Shown piece after piece: positions 34,973 through 43,809 of a stretch of 64,000 nt of DNA. Numbering within the stretch: position 1 is the stretch's first letter; each line of letters opens with the position of its first letter. Both the position numbers and the translations under genes were made by a program. Below the pieces are notes generated by a model. It had not been told where the DNA came from and ran no database searches. It worked only from the letters and a program-made list of their open reading frames with translations. Source of the stretch: Taibaiella lutea (GTDB lineage: Bacteria > Bacteroidota > Bacteroidia > Chitinophagales > Chitinophagaceae); the NCBI RefSeq assembly GCF_008629695.1, contig NZ_VWSH01000004.1:434001-498000 (forward strand). The letters are read 5' to 3'.

Positions 34973-35437
34973 TTACAATTTAGTTCCTGTAAAAGTGCAT
35001 GAATTGTCAGGATTTACGCCATCTTTAATCATGTAGGTAGAAGTTAATTTACCGGTTGATTGGTCCAATGATACGTTTCCGCTAAAGTTTACAGTTCCTG
35101 AAGTACCTGCAGCAGTGCCAGAAAAAGTAAAACCATTTGTTCCTGTCATTTCTCCGGTAGCGGTAAAGGCTTGATTATATACATTTGTATAAATCAATTT
35201 AACCTCGCTGGTACCGCTTGCTGTCAAAGTGATGGAATAGTCATCAGTACCTATTGTGCAATCTTCGTGTCCTTGCCATTGACCGATGAATTTATCGCGG
35301 CTCAATGTTTTGCAATCTTTTCCTTCGTAACCAACGGCACATGTTGTATCATCTTTTGAACACGAAGTCATTGTTACAGCTGATAAAGAACCAATAGCCA
35401 ATAAAGAAGCTGTCAGGAATAATCTTGTTTTTTTCAT
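34973..35437 (-). CDS. putative lipoprotein with EGF-like cysteine cluster
   Basis: A 154-residue protein with a lipoprotein signal (lipobox near MTSC at about residue 26, followed by SKDD, the Bacteroidota surface-export-like acidic flank). Just after, CAVGYEGKDCKT resembles the end of an EGF-like repeat. The remainder is a Thr/Ser/Gly-rich beta region. Function unknown; probably an outer-membrane lipoprotein. An inverted repeat at 35493-35511 lies 56 bp before the start. Confidence 0.75.
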   Translation of the reverse strand: MKKTRLFLTASLLAIGSLSAVTMTSCSKDDTTCAVGYEGKDCKTLSRDKFIGQWQGHEDCTIGTDDYSITLTASGTSEVKLIYTNVYNQAFTATGEMTGTNGFTFSGTAAGTSGTVNFSGNVSLDQSTGKLTSTYMIKDGVNPDNSCTFTGTKL

Positions 35438-35492
35438 ACTTGTTTGTTTTAATTATTACTTGTTTAAATTTTGCGTTTCAGTAACTCTAACT

Positions 35493-35511
35493 CCTTAAAC
35501 GTTGTTTAAGG
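35493..35511. promoter_or_regulatory. 19-bp dyad, possible operator
   Basis: CCTTAAAC-GTT-GTTTAAGG, perfect 8-bp arms with a 3-bp centre, upstream of the lipoprotein gene and too AT-rich and isolated from any stop codon to be a terminator. Confidence 0.35.
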
Positions 35512-35675
35512 CAAAAAGTTTAATATACATATAGCAAATCTCATGCCAAAATTAGGTTAATGGAGAAAATAAGGTGTGAATAAAAGGAGAAATTATTGCC
35601 AAATAATCGTTAAACAAAAGAAAATCAATTGCTTAGATATTTTTCATCACAAAACAAAAAACAGAAATTTAACAA

Positions 35676-36137
35676 TTACCAATCTTTGGTTTTTAATTTT
35701 CTTTCTGCCTCCCTATTTTTAATGCTGTCTCTTTTATCGTAGAGTTTTTTACCTCTTCCCAAGCCGATGTCCAGCTTTGCATAACCATTTTCATTGATAT
35801 AAATGGATAATGGGACAATAGTGAAGCCTTTTTCTTTTATTTTTTGCAGCCATTTTTTAATTTCTTTCTTAGTAAGCAAGAGTTTGCGCTCCCTTATCGG
35901 ATCATGTCCTGCATAGCCTGCATTTACATATTCTGCAATATGAAGGCTTCTAATCCAAAGCTCATTATGAAAAAAGAAACAATAACTGTCGTTAAAACTT
36001 ACTTTGCCTAAGCGGATAGATTTAATTTCGGAACCGGTCAATACAATACCGGCCGTCAACTTGTCTTCGATTGCATACTCGAAGGTGGCGGGTTTATTTT
36101 TGAGATATATAGATTTATTTAAATTGCTTTTTGCCAT
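35676..36137 (-). CDS. smpB: SsrA-binding protein SmpB
   Basis: A 153-residue RNA-binding protein that brings tmRNA to stalled ribosomes. Family segments: YAIEDKLTAGIVLTGSEIKSIRLGKVSFNDSYC, RERKLLLTKKEIKKWLQKIKEKGFTIVPLSIYINENGYAKLDIGLGRGKKLYDKR, with the basic C-terminal tail. The longest frame adds 22 residues; the ATG at 36137 (MAKSNLNK) gives the family length. It lies 147 bp downstream of tRNA-Cys on the same strand. No tmRNA gene is recognised in the window. Confidence 0.95.
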   Translation of the reverse strand: MAKSNLNKSIYLKNKPATFEYAIEDKLTAGIVLTGSEIKSIRLGKVSFNDSYCFFFHNELWIRSLHIAEYVNAGYAGHDPIRERKLLLTKKEIKKWLQKIKEKGFTIVPLSIYINENGYAKLDIGLGRGKKLYDKRDSIKNREAERKLKTKDW

Positions 36138-36251
36138 GTAATTAATAAAATATAAAACACAAATCTTCCTGTAATAGAAAAGATACCTGATGTGCTTCAA
36201 CAAAATAAACGCATTTTGATTGATTAAGGCCTTAAAAAACCTCTAAATCAA

Positions 36252-36277
36252 AAAATCCCGCAAAATAGCGGGATTTT
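36252..36277 (-). terminator. terminator of tRNA-Cys
   Basis: Perfect 10-bp stem AAAATCCCGC with a 6-nt loop and T run on the minus strand, directly after the tRNA. Confidence 0.85.
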
Positions 36278-36283
36278 CAAGAG

Positions 36284-36354
36284 AGGTATCGAGCGGATTC
36301 GAACCGCTGTAGCAGCTTTTGCAGAGCTGAGCCTAACCACTCGGCCACGATACC
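36284..36354 (-). tRNA. tRNA-Cys (GCA)
   Basis: A 71-nt cloverleaf on the minus strand: acceptor GGTATCG/CGATACC, discriminator U, anticodon loop CTGCAAA giving anticodon GCA, T arm with GGTTCGAATCC. The 3' CCA is not encoded. Confidence 0.97.
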
Positions 36355-36372
36355 CTACCGTTTGAAGGTGTG

Positions 36373-36403
36373 CAAAAGTAAGGATGTTTATCCATTTTCC
36401 AAA
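36373..36403 (-). promoter_or_regulatory. tRNA-Cys promoter
   Basis: On the minus strand TTTG (36400-36403), 19 bp, TACTTTTG (36373-36380): ideal Bacteroidota spacing and sequence, 18 bp before the tRNA. Confidence 0.75.
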
Positions 36404-36508
36404 TTGTTTTCAAGATTATTTTTTCGAAAAGATTTGAAGTATATGGTATGATATTCAATATTTTTCGGGAATTTGGAGCCTGGAATTTCATTTAATAATT
36501 TTAGGTTT

Positions 36509-37381
36509 ATGCTTGGCAATTCAGAATTAATATTAACACCGGAAGGCTGTATTTACCATTTGGATTTACTACCAGAAGAAATAGCGGATACCGTCATTAC
36601 TGTCGGTGATCCGGGAAGGGTACAGGAAGTTTCAAAACATTTCGACCGTATCGAGGTGCAGAAATCGCATCGGGAATTTATAACGCATACGGGTTATATC
36701 GGCAATAAAAGGGTATGCGTAATAAGCACAGGTATTGGCCCTGACAATATCGATATTGTATTGAACGAACTGGATGCACTTGTGAATATTGATTTGGACA
36801 GCCGTACGGAAAAGCCTGTTCCCCATAGCCTTAAAATTATCAGGCTGGGTACGTCCGGAGCATTGCAGCAAGATATAGAAACAGATCAAGTGGTGGTTTC
36901 TACCTTTGGCATCGGGCTCGACAATCTGTTGCATTACTATAAACATGAGTATAATGCAGAGGAAAGTTATATTCTCAATGATTTTAAAAACCATACATTA
37001 TTGCATGGAAATCCTGTTCAGCCCTATATTGCTGAAGGAAGTATTCAATTATTGAATAAGTTTAGCGGGAACTTTATTCATGGAATAACAGTTACCTGCC
37101 CCGGCTTTTTTGCACCTCAGGGAAGGAGAATAAGATTGCCGCTGACCTTTCCGAACCTGGTGGACAAGCTGGCTGATTTTGAAAGTGGCGGACATCACAG
37201 GATAACCAATTTCGAAATGGAAACGTCTGCAATATATGGCCTTGGAAAATTAATGGGCCACCAATGTATTTCCATTAATAGTATTATTGCCAACAGGCAA
37301 ACAAAAACTTTCTCCAAAAACCCGGCTGCCGCGGTCAACCGGATGATTGAGGATTCACTGGAAATTATTTCGGGCTTATAA
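36509..37381 (+). CDS. nucleoside phosphorylase (PNP/UDP family)
   Basis: A 290-residue cytoplasmic enzyme of the purine-nucleoside/uridine phosphorylase family, which splits nucleosides with phosphate. The phosphate-binding VGDPGRVQEVSKHFD is at residues 31-45, VISTGIGPDNIDIVLNEL follows, and IIRLGTSGAL and FEMETSAIYGLGKLMGH mark the nucleoside site. The ATG at 36509 is used; a TTG 12 codons earlier overlaps a probable promoter (TTTG-N22-TATTTTTC at 36433-36466). Purine versus pyrimidine preference cannot be told. Confidence 0.9.
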   Translation: MLGNSELILTPEGCIYHLDLLPEEIADTVITVGDPGRVQEVSKHFDRIEVQKSHREFITHTGYIGNKRVCVISTGIGPDNIDIVLNELDALVNIDLDSRTEKPVPHSLKIIRLGTSGALQQDIETDQVVVSTFGIGLDNLLHYYKHEYNAEESYILNDFKNHTLLHGNPVQPYIAEGSIQLLNKFSGNFIHGITVTCPGFFAPQGRRIRLPLTFPNLVDKLADFESGGHHRITNFEMETSAIYGLGKLMGHQCISINSIIANRQTKTFSKNPAAAVNRMIEDSLEIISGL

Positions 37382-37411
37382 GTTGCGTTGTTTTCTTTTT
37401 ACAACGCAACT
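37381..37411. terminator. bidirectional terminator hairpin
   Basis: Perfect 11-bp stem AGTTGCGTTGT with a T-rich 9-nt loop, between convergent genes ending at 37381 and 37421. Confidence 0.8.
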
Positions 37412-37420
37412 CAAGACCTT

Positions 37421-37657
37421 TTAATTTGCCAGAGCCAATCTGCCAAGATTGTTATTGGTATCATTCAGCAATCCTTCATGACAATACAGTTTGCTGATTC
37501 TTATTACTTCATTCAGAAGTAATAATTTTTCATCCATTGAATGAACGTCTTTAATCAATTCATGCACTTTGTCTAAAAATTGATTTTGATTTAAACTGGT
37601 ATCGCAAAAATATTCATTACAGAATTTTTGGGCGAGAAGAACAAAATTGTTGCTCAT
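37421..37657 (-). CDS. small hypothetical protein
   Basis: A 78-residue mostly helical cytoplasmic protein with three cysteines and no signal or membrane segment. No family recognised. Coding potential is supported by even amino-acid composition, a tight terminator-sharing convergent arrangement and an ATG start (MSNNFVLLAQKFCNEYF). Confidence 0.6.
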   Translation of the reverse strand: MSNNFVLLAQKFCNEYFCDTSLNQNQFLDKVHELIKDVHSMDEKLLLLNEVIRISKLYCHEGLLNDTNNNLGRLALAN

Positions 37658-38123
37658 AAGGGTAAATTTATATAGTTATTAAAAATCAATAAACGAAAAT
37701 TGGTAAATTGGCTAACACATTTTGGTTCATGTGAAACCTTTTTAAGAGGCTTCGTTTGGTTTTCTATAATAACTATATCCAATATCGTGCCAAAAATCGC
37801 ACTCAATTAGTAAAATTCATAATGAATGGTCAATATTGATAAAAAATGTCAATAATTTACTAATTATTACTAAAAAAATCATTTTGTATTCTTTTATTGA
37901 ACATAAATTAATTCCCTCTAAATTACCATCTGAACAATAGTTCACACACGCAAATTCTATACTCCACTATTATATATGATTATATTCTTCTGTCAGAAAT
38001 AAATATAGCTCTTTCGGTTAAATTTTTATTATTTTTTTAACTACTTTTAATTGTCCCAAGTAATGCATTCATTTTAAAAGGGCCTTTAGATATTATTTAG
38101 AATTATAGTCGAGTTTTAGCATT
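37658..38123. other. AT-rich gene-free stretch
   Basis: A 466-bp, very AT-rich gap between divergent genes. No frame of note, RNA gene, repeat or full-consensus promoter is seen; it presumably holds the promoters of both neighbours. Confidence 0.5.
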
Positions 38124-38990
38124 ATGCCATACAAAGATCATTTTATATATACGAATAAGATTCGTTTACATTTTATAGAATACAAGACAAAAAATAACCT
38201 TACACCATTAATATTACTTCACGGCCTTACGGCCAATGCTCATACTTTTGACGGGTTAGTTTGTAAGGGATTAGCAGAAAAATACCATTTATATATTCCC
38301 GATTTGCGGGGCCGCGGTCACAGCGACAAACCTGCGTATAATTATAGTATAAGACATCATGCCAAAGATATTATCGGCATGATGGACCAAATCGGTTTAG
38401 AAAAGGTTGCGATTGCCGGCCATTCTTTTGGCGGGTTGCTTGGTATTTATCTGGCTGTCCATTTTCCCGAAAGGATAGAAAAAGTAGTTATATTGGATGC
38501 AGCAGCGGAAATGAATGCCAAGGTGGGACAAATGTTGATGCCGGTATTTAAGAGACTGGACAAAACTTTCGCATCGTTTGAAGCCTATATAGAACATACA
38601 AAGGCCTCTCCTACGCTGACTTTCTGGGATGAGGTGATGACAACTTATTACAGGGCAGATGTAAAAACACTGCCTGATGGGAAAGTAAGAACATATTCAA
38701 GTCTGGCAAATATCATTAAAGTAACTATTGGTGTTTCAAATCAGCCCTGGCGCAGGTTTTTCAACGATGTAACGCAACCTGTACTTTTAATCAATGCAAC
38801 AGACAACTACAACCTGAACGAACCACTTCTACCCGATTATAAAGCAAAAGAATCGGTACGCTTGCTGCAAAACGGGACTTACCTGAAAGTAAGCGGCAAT
38901 CATCAGACCATGCTTTATGGAGATGGCGCTGAGGAAATTGTAGAAGCCATGAGCGCTTTCATTCCTGAAATAGCAATGGCAGAAGTTTAA
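38124..38990 (+). CDS. alpha/beta hydrolase
   Basis: A 288-residue alpha/beta-fold hydrolase: oxyanion HGLTANAHTFDGL at about residues 34-46, DLRGRGHSDKP, nucleophile Ser in IAGHSFGGLLG, probable acid Asp in INATDNYNLNE and His in SGNHQTMLYG. No signal peptide, so cytoplasmic. Substrate unknown. Convergent with the MBL-fold gene, 8 bp apart. Confidence 0.88.
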   Translation: MPYKDHFIYTNKIRLHFIEYKTKNNLTPLILLHGLTANAHTFDGLVCKGLAEKYHLYIPDLRGRGHSDKPAYNYSIRHHAKDIIGMMDQIGLEKVAIAGHSFGGLLGIYLAVHFPERIEKVVILDAAAEMNAKVGQMLMPVFKRLDKTFASFEAYIEHTKASPTLTFWDEVMTTYYRADVKTLPDGKVRTYSSLANIIKVTIGVSNQPWRRFFNDVTQPVLLINATDNYNLNEPLLPDYKAKESVRLLQNGTYLKVSGNHQTMLYGDGAEEIVEAMSAFIPEIAMAEV

Positions 38991-38998
38991 GGTAGGCT

Positions 38999-40096
38999 TT
39001 AACTTATCTTCTCCCACCAGGCTTCATTTTCGGGGCTACGATTTAAAGAAACCTTCTGTCCAATCATAGGCGTAAGCAAAGGTTGGTGCAATATATTTGC
39101 CTGTTTAACTGCTCTTTTTATAGAATCATCCCAGGGATGTGTTGCCAATGCAAATTTTGCCCAATGCACTGGCATTAAAACTTTGGCATGAAGATCGATG
39201 GCAGCCTGTACTGTTTCTTCGGGCATCATGTGGATATTTGCCCAAAAAGTATTGTATTGCCCGCATTCCAGAATGGCAAGATCAAAAGAACCGAAACGGT
39301 TTCCTATTTCCTTGAAATGAGTATCGTAACCGGAATCGCCACCTAAAAACAACCTGTACCTCCCGGTTTCCAAAACAAAAGATGACCATAATGTCTGATT
39401 TCTTTTGAATTTTCTGCCGGAAAAATGCCGTCCGGGTGCAGCTGTAAACCGCAAGTCTTTCATTATTTCATCCGATTCCCACCAATCCAATTCTTTAATT
39501 TTCTCAGCAGGTATGCCCCATTTTTCCAGATGTGAACCTACGCCCAAAGACGTTACAATCATACTGATGCGATCTTTTAACGCTATAACAGTATTATAAT
39601 CCAGGTGGTCGTAATGGTCGTGCGTCAGCAGTAACACATCTATATCAGGCATATCGTTTGCATTATAAATATTGCTGCCGGGGAAAGCCTTTGTTCCTGC
39701 AAATTGCACAGGAGAAGTACGTTCGCTGAAAACGGGATCGACCAAAATATTCCTGCCATTTATTTGCAAAAGGTAAGAAGAGTGCCCAAACCAGGTAATG
39801 GTGGGTTCATCAGGATTGCTATTTTTTAAATTGCTTTTTACGGAAGGCACAGGCATAGACGGAACTTTTCTTTCATGTTTGCCAAAGAAAAAATCCTTCA
39901 TTACACCTGTTATAGTAGCACCACCTGTCAGCGCAGGCGTATAAGATTGATTTTGAAACGTATTTTTATGAAATTGAGGTGATGTACGTATTCTTTGTAA
40001 CCTTTTACCACCTGGTGTTTTACCGAATGCCGGAAGCTGCATGAACAAAATAGCGACGAGGATAATCAAAACCGCTATTAACAAAAATATCATCAT
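38999..40096 (-). CDS. MBL-fold metallohydrolase, NAPE-PLD-like, membrane-anchored
   Basis: A 365-residue protein with an N-terminal transmembrane helix (about 3-22) and a metallo-beta-lactamase fold. The zinc motif HxHxDH is in LLLTHDHYDHLDYN; ITWFGHSSYLLQINGRNILVDPVFSERTSPVQFAG is typical of the N-acyl-phosphatidylethanolamine phospholipase D group. LGGDSGYDTHF and LMPVHWAKFALATHPW supply later ligands. It may hydrolyse a phosphodiester lipid at the membrane, by family analogy only. Confidence 0.88.
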   Translation of the reverse strand: MMIFLLIAVLIILVAILFMQLPAFGKTPGGKRLQRIRTSPQFHKNTFQNQSYTPALTGGATITGVMKDFFFGKHERKVPSMPVPSVKSNLKNSNPDEPTITWFGHSSYLLQINGRNILVDPVFSERTSPVQFAGTKAFPGSNIYNANDMPDIDVLLLTHDHYDHLDYNTVIALKDRISMIVTSLGVGSHLEKWGIPAEKIKELDWWESDEIMKDLRFTAAPGRHFSGRKFKRNQTLWSSFVLETGRYRLFLGGDSGYDTHFKEIGNRFGSFDLAILECGQYNTFWANIHMMPEETVQAAIDLHAKVLMPVHWAKFALATHPWDDSIKRAVKQANILHQPLLTPMIGQKVSLNRSPENEAWWEKIS

Positions 40097-40330
40097 TGAC
40101 TATATAAAAGTTAAATTTAAAACTCTGAACAACGAAAGTAATCCAAAACATTATTGGCTTTTCAAATTTCGGTCAATCATCGGTGAGAACCGAAAACGAC
40201 ATTAAATAATTAAAGCGAGTTTAAATGACCTGTTTTGAAATATGGAACCGTACGATACATTTTAAGTTTAAAAGTTGTGGCGAAAATTTTAATCTTAAAT
40301 TTGGATTTTATAACAGAACCGGCAAACAGA

Positions 40331-41248
40331 ATGACAAATAAAATTGCAAAACCGTTTTTGAAGTGGGCTGGTGGAAAAACCCAATTGATAAACGATATTG
40401 AAAGGATTTTACCTCAGGATTTAATAAAAACAAAATTCACATACATTGAACCTTTTATTGGCAGCGGCGCAGTTCTTTTCCGAATCTTGAATGACTTTCC
40501 TCATCTGGAAAAGGCTGTTATTAATGACGTAAACGAGGATTTAATAAATACGTATAAATCTATTGCTTCAAATCCCGGGGAGCTGATTTCCATTCTTGAA
40601 ATCCTGCAAAATGAATTTCACGCTCTGGAGGGAGATGAAGAAAGCAAAAAATATTATTACTATCAAAAAAGGGCATTGTACAATTCCAGGACGCAGGAAC
40701 AAACAGGACAAGCTGCTTTGTTTATTTTCCTGAACAGGACTTGCTTTAACGGATTATACAGAGTGAACCGAAAGAACGAATATAATGTACCGATGGGCGG
40801 TTACAGAAAGCCAACCATTTGCGATAAAGAGAATATTATGGCAGTAAGCCGTGCCCTACAAAAAGTTGAAATGCTTTGCGGTGACTTTGAACAAACGCTT
40901 GATTACGCAAACAAAAGGTCATTATTTTATTTTGATCCACCTTATAAGCCATTAAGCGAAACATCAAGTTTCAATTCCTATGCCAAAGATGAATTTAACG
41001 ATAATGAGCAAGTAAGATTAAGAAACTTTTGTTCAAAACTTGATACGCTGAACCATACATGGATTTTAAGTAACTCGGATGTAAAAGGGAAAAATGAATC
41101 TGATAATTTTTTCGATGACTTGTATGCAGATTTCAATATTCAACGTGTGGAAGCAAGAAGAAGCATCAATTCCAATTCTGAAAAAAGAGGAACTTTGACG
41201 GAGCTGCTAATCACAAACCAGACAAACGATCAAGTATTTGTAAAATAA
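40331..41248 (+). CDS. dam: D12-class DNA adenine methylase (Dam family)
   Basis: A 305-residue N6-adenine methyltransferase. SAM-binding FLKWAGGKTQLI is at residues 9-20, FIGSGAVLFRI at about 42-52, and the catalytic DPPY in SLFYFDPPYKPLS at about 200. The family includes Dam and the DpnII/MboI modification enzymes, usually methylating GATC. The ATG at 40331 places the motif near the N-terminus; the longer frame adds 32 unlikely residues. Its stop is only 9 bp from that of a convergent unknown gene that could be a functional partner. Confidence 0.9.
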   Translation: MTNKIAKPFLKWAGGKTQLINDIERILPQDLIKTKFTYIEPFIGSGAVLFRILNDFPHLEKAVINDVNEDLINTYKSIASNPGELISILEILQNEFHALEGDEESKKYYYYQKRALYNSRTQEQTGQAALFIFLNRTCFNGLYRVNRKNEYNVPMGGYRKPTICDKENIMAVSRALQKVEMLCGDFEQTLDYANKRSLFYFDPPYKPLSETSSFNSYAKDEFNDNEQVRLRNFCSKLDTLNHTWILSNSDVKGKNESDNFFDDLYADFNIQRVEARRSINSNSEKRGTLTELLITNQTNDQVFVK

Positions 41249-41257
41249 ACCTGCAAT

Positions 41258-41782
41258 TTAAAAATAGAATGAAGGGATCCTGATATTACCAATGTTTGTG
41301 AACAATGCAGGCTTACGCTTTCCGTGATTATTCGTCCTTTGAATAACATCATCAAGAGAGCATTTACCTAATCTTGCCAGAATAGCTTCATAATATCTTT
41401 GGTAAGGCAATCTTCGTCCGGCATACCGGGGTTGAGGATAATTGATTTCTTCCTGCAGAGTGATCCAATAAATCAGTTCTTTCTGTGATTGAGCGAATGT
41501 GTCTGTAATGGAAGCCAGGCCGTTATTATATAAATCGCCTAATGCAACAATCAAGGCATCAAAGTTGCATTCATTCGCAATATCAAATATAAGCTTTACA
41601 ACATCGGTATGCTTCGGGGCTTCTCCATCTTTTGATAACCGATAATCGCCATTCTTTTTACGTCCCGGATAATCAATATGTAGTGCCCCTACTACAAAAG
41701 AATCTGCTTTTTGTTGCTTCGCATTCAACTTCTGAAATAAGTCATTCATTAACTCAATGCCTTGTGTATAATTCATATTCAC
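41258..41782 (-). CDS. hypothetical protein convergent with Dam methylase
   Basis: A 174-residue cytoplasmic protein of no recognised family. Notable segments are VVGALHIDYPGRKKNGDYRLSKDGEAPKH near residue 35 and INYPQPRYAGRRLPYQRYYEAIL in the second half. It lacks a convincing PD-(D/E)xK or HNH motif, so a role as restriction enzyme is a guess from position only. A TATTTTTG -7 element is on its strand at 41828-41835. Confidence 0.65.
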   Translation of the reverse strand: MNMNYTQGIELMNDLFQKLNAKQQKADSFVVGALHIDYPGRKKNGDYRLSKDGEAPKHTDVVKLIFDIANECNFDALIVALGDLYNNGLASITDTFAQSQKELIYWITLQEEINYPQPRYAGRRLPYQRYYEAILARLGKCSLDDVIQRTNNHGKRKPALFTNIGNIRIPSFYF

Positions 41783-41939
41783 TTTGAAATTTCACATCTT
41801 GAATAGATTTTTAAATATCTGCTTTATCAAAAATAATGGATATAAAAGAAAATTCGGACTTCGGTATTTCTGTTAATTATCTATAGTTCTTTGTTGTTAA
41901 CTTCGCTTATAATATCAAAATCACAACATCAGGAAAAAC

Positions 41940-42488
41940 ATGAAATTGAGTTATTTTTTAATAGCAATGATGATATGCCTGAGCTTCCATTCATGCATAA
42001 GCAACAAAGAAAAAAAACCTGCTGAGATTTTAAGAGAAATGTCGCGATCTCCCGACTCGAAAATAGGCAGTGAAAATTTTCAATTCAGTCTGCCTGAAGG
42101 ATGGTTCAGAGTAGATACAATTTTGGAAGGCAACAAAATAACTTTCCTTATTAAAGAGAATGATAACCTTCGTCCGATTATAAACGTAACAAACGAATTT
42201 ATGCGTAATAAATCTCATGAAGCTTATGTAGACGGCACTAAAGGAGAGCTGCTAAATAATATGGATGTTCAATTAATTGATAATGGAAGCTTCCCTGTTT
42301 CGGAGAAAAATTGCATTTGGTACACATATAATCGAGCTCAAAATGGCATAAAAAGAGAAATGGCTTATTATAGCATTGCCAATAATGGAGTTTCGTGCAA
42401 CATTACAGCAGGAGTAAATCCGGGTGGTTTGAAAAAATATAAGCAAGTATTTGACGAAATAGTAAAATCTTTCCGAGTTAAAAACTAA
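41940..42488 (+). CDS. putative lipoprotein
   Basis: A 182-residue protein with a lipoprotein signal (lipobox FHSC at about residues 16-19, followed by ISNKEKK). The mature part, SENFQFSLPEGWFRVDTI... to FDEIVKSFRV, has the opening and ending of PsbP-like/DUF1795-like domains. Function unknown. Confidence 0.7.
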   Translation: MKLSYFLIAMMICLSFHSCISNKEKKPAEILREMSRSPDSKIGSENFQFSLPEGWFRVDTILEGNKITFLIKENDNLRPIINVTNEFMRNKSHEAYVDGTKGELLNNMDVQLIDNGSFPVSEKNCIWYTYNRAQNGIKREMAYYSIANNGVSCNITAGVNPGGLKKYKQVFDEIVKSFRVKN

Positions 42489-42499
42489 CATTTTTAGCT

Positions 42500-42583
42500 T
42501 TAACAAAGCAACATCCATGATGTACCGAATCTGTCGCGCAGCATGGCAAAGCGGGTAGCAAAATTAGTTTGCTCCATCTTCAT
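42500..42583 (-). pseudogene. C-terminal relic of a VOC-family gene
   Basis: The minus strand encodes MKMEQTNFATRFAMLRDRFG then TSWMLLC and a stop. This matches the last strand-helix-strand of PhnB-type VOC proteins, where the pattern is MxMEETFWAxRFGMxxDxFGxxWM. The rest of the domain is missing: upstream is the 3' end of the flavin monooxygenase gene. It is best seen as a remnant left by deletion or by insertion of the neighbouring genes. Confidence 0.65.
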
Positions 42584-42636
42584 GAGAAACCTGTTATCCA
42601 AAAATTCTTTCTGACTTTGCAAATCTATTGTGGAAT

Positions 42637-43761
42637 TTATTGATAAAATTTCCTGAAAGAAAAATCAGGGTTACACATTTCAATTTCGTTCCTGCTTGTC
42701 TCCAATTGCGCTTCTTTTGCATAAACCATCATCTTTTTTTCGTAATCGCTGATGGCAGTTTCTATGCTTTGATACTTTCCGTTAGTCAGGTTATCTGATA
42801 AAATCAATGCATCCATTAGTCCCGTATTTACACCCTGACCTGCAAAGGGAGGCATTATGTGTGCGGCATCCCCAATGAGCGTTACAGGTAATGGCCGTTC
42901 ATTTTTCCAGGGTGTGTCCAAAGATATTTTTCTCGTTGGCCATACAATAAAAGAAGATGTGGCGCGAAACAGTTGTTTGTAACATTCATGCCAGTCAGTA
43001 TATCTGTTCAAAAGAAATTTCCTGATGTCATCCCGACTGTCTCTTATATTTACATTATTCCATTCTTGCGGTTTTTTAAAGATTACATTGTAAGTCAATA
43101 TACCGCCGTTTCTGGAGTTTGCCACTAACAAGTTGCCATTACCTGCGGCCATTAGTATAGTGTCGTTACAAAGTTGATAAAATTCCGGACATTCGATTTC
43201 AGGTTCCGATACTTCACCTTGCAGAATAAGAGTTCCTGTATATTCAATTTCGGCATCTGTAATGTATTTCCTCACCGTAGACATGCCGCCGTTAGCGCCG
43301 ATAACAAGATCTGCGGTTGCATCCGTTCCGTTTTCAAATTGCAAAAGCCATTTCCCGTTACTTATTATAAGACCTGTAAATTTCCTATCCCAAGCAACAG
43401 TATCGCTATTCAAACTTTCAAGCAATATTTTCCGTAAATCATTTCTGTTTATTTCAGGATTGTCATACTGCTCTTCGATTGCAGGCTTTTTAGACAATAA
43501 CACTTTACCTTGTGTATCAACTACAGTCCTTCCCATAGGTATAGCCATTGCATAGTAATGTTCCAGCAATCCTGCTTCTTTCAGCGCGTCCTGCCCTGAA
43601 CCTTTATGCAAGTCGAGTGTGCCGCCTGAAATCCTGGTCAACGCATTCTTGTCTCTTTCGTAAACGGTTACATCAACGCCTTTTTGTTGCAATAATCTGG
43701 CCATTGTAAGGCCAACGGGTCCTGCACCTATAATGGCTACTTTTTTATTTTGTAGTATCAT
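42637..43761 (-). CDS. Tet(X)-like FAD-dependent monooxygenase
   Basis: A 374-residue class A flavoprotein monooxygenase. FAD motifs: GAGPVGLTMARLLQQKG (residues 12-28), the RISGGTLDLHKGSGQDALKEAGL stretch, DNPEINRNDLR, and GDAAHIMPPFAGQGVNTGLMDALIL near 295. These segments match, by recall, Tet(X), the enzyme that hydroxylates and inactivates tetracyclines, more closely than other family members. Of the Tet(X) substrate-binding residues as I recall them, Gln192 appears kept while Arg213 and His234 appear replaced (Ile and Thr), so tetracycline may not be the substrate. No membrane segment, as in Tet(X). It lies 48 bp downstream of an AraC-type regulator on the same strand. Confidence 0.85.
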   Translation of the reverse strand: MILQNKKVAIIGAGPVGLTMARLLQQKGVDVTVYERDKNALTRISGGTLDLHKGSGQDALKEAGLLEHYYAMAIPMGRTVVDTQGKVLLSKKPAIEEQYDNPEINRNDLRKILLESLNSDTVAWDRKFTGLIISNGKWLLQFENGTDATADLVIGANGGMSTVRKYITDAEIEYTGTLILQGEVSEPEIECPEFYQLCNDTILMAAGNGNLLVANSRNGGILTYNVIFKKPQEWNNVNIRDSRDDIRKFLLNRYTDWHECYKQLFRATSSFIVWPTRKISLDTPWKNERPLPVTLIGDAAHIMPPFAGQGVNTGLMDALILSDNLTNGKYQSIETAISDYEKKMMVYAKEAQLETSRNEIEMCNPDFSFRKFYQ

Positions 43762-43809
43762 GAATTTACATCGTTTAATTATGATGCAAAATTCCGGAAC
43801 ATTAATATG

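Noticed and set aside
41258-41782. Restriction endonuclease partner of the Dam-type methylase
   Set aside because: No PD-(D/E)xK, HNH or GIY-YIG motif is convincing; kept as hypothetical and raised only as a question.
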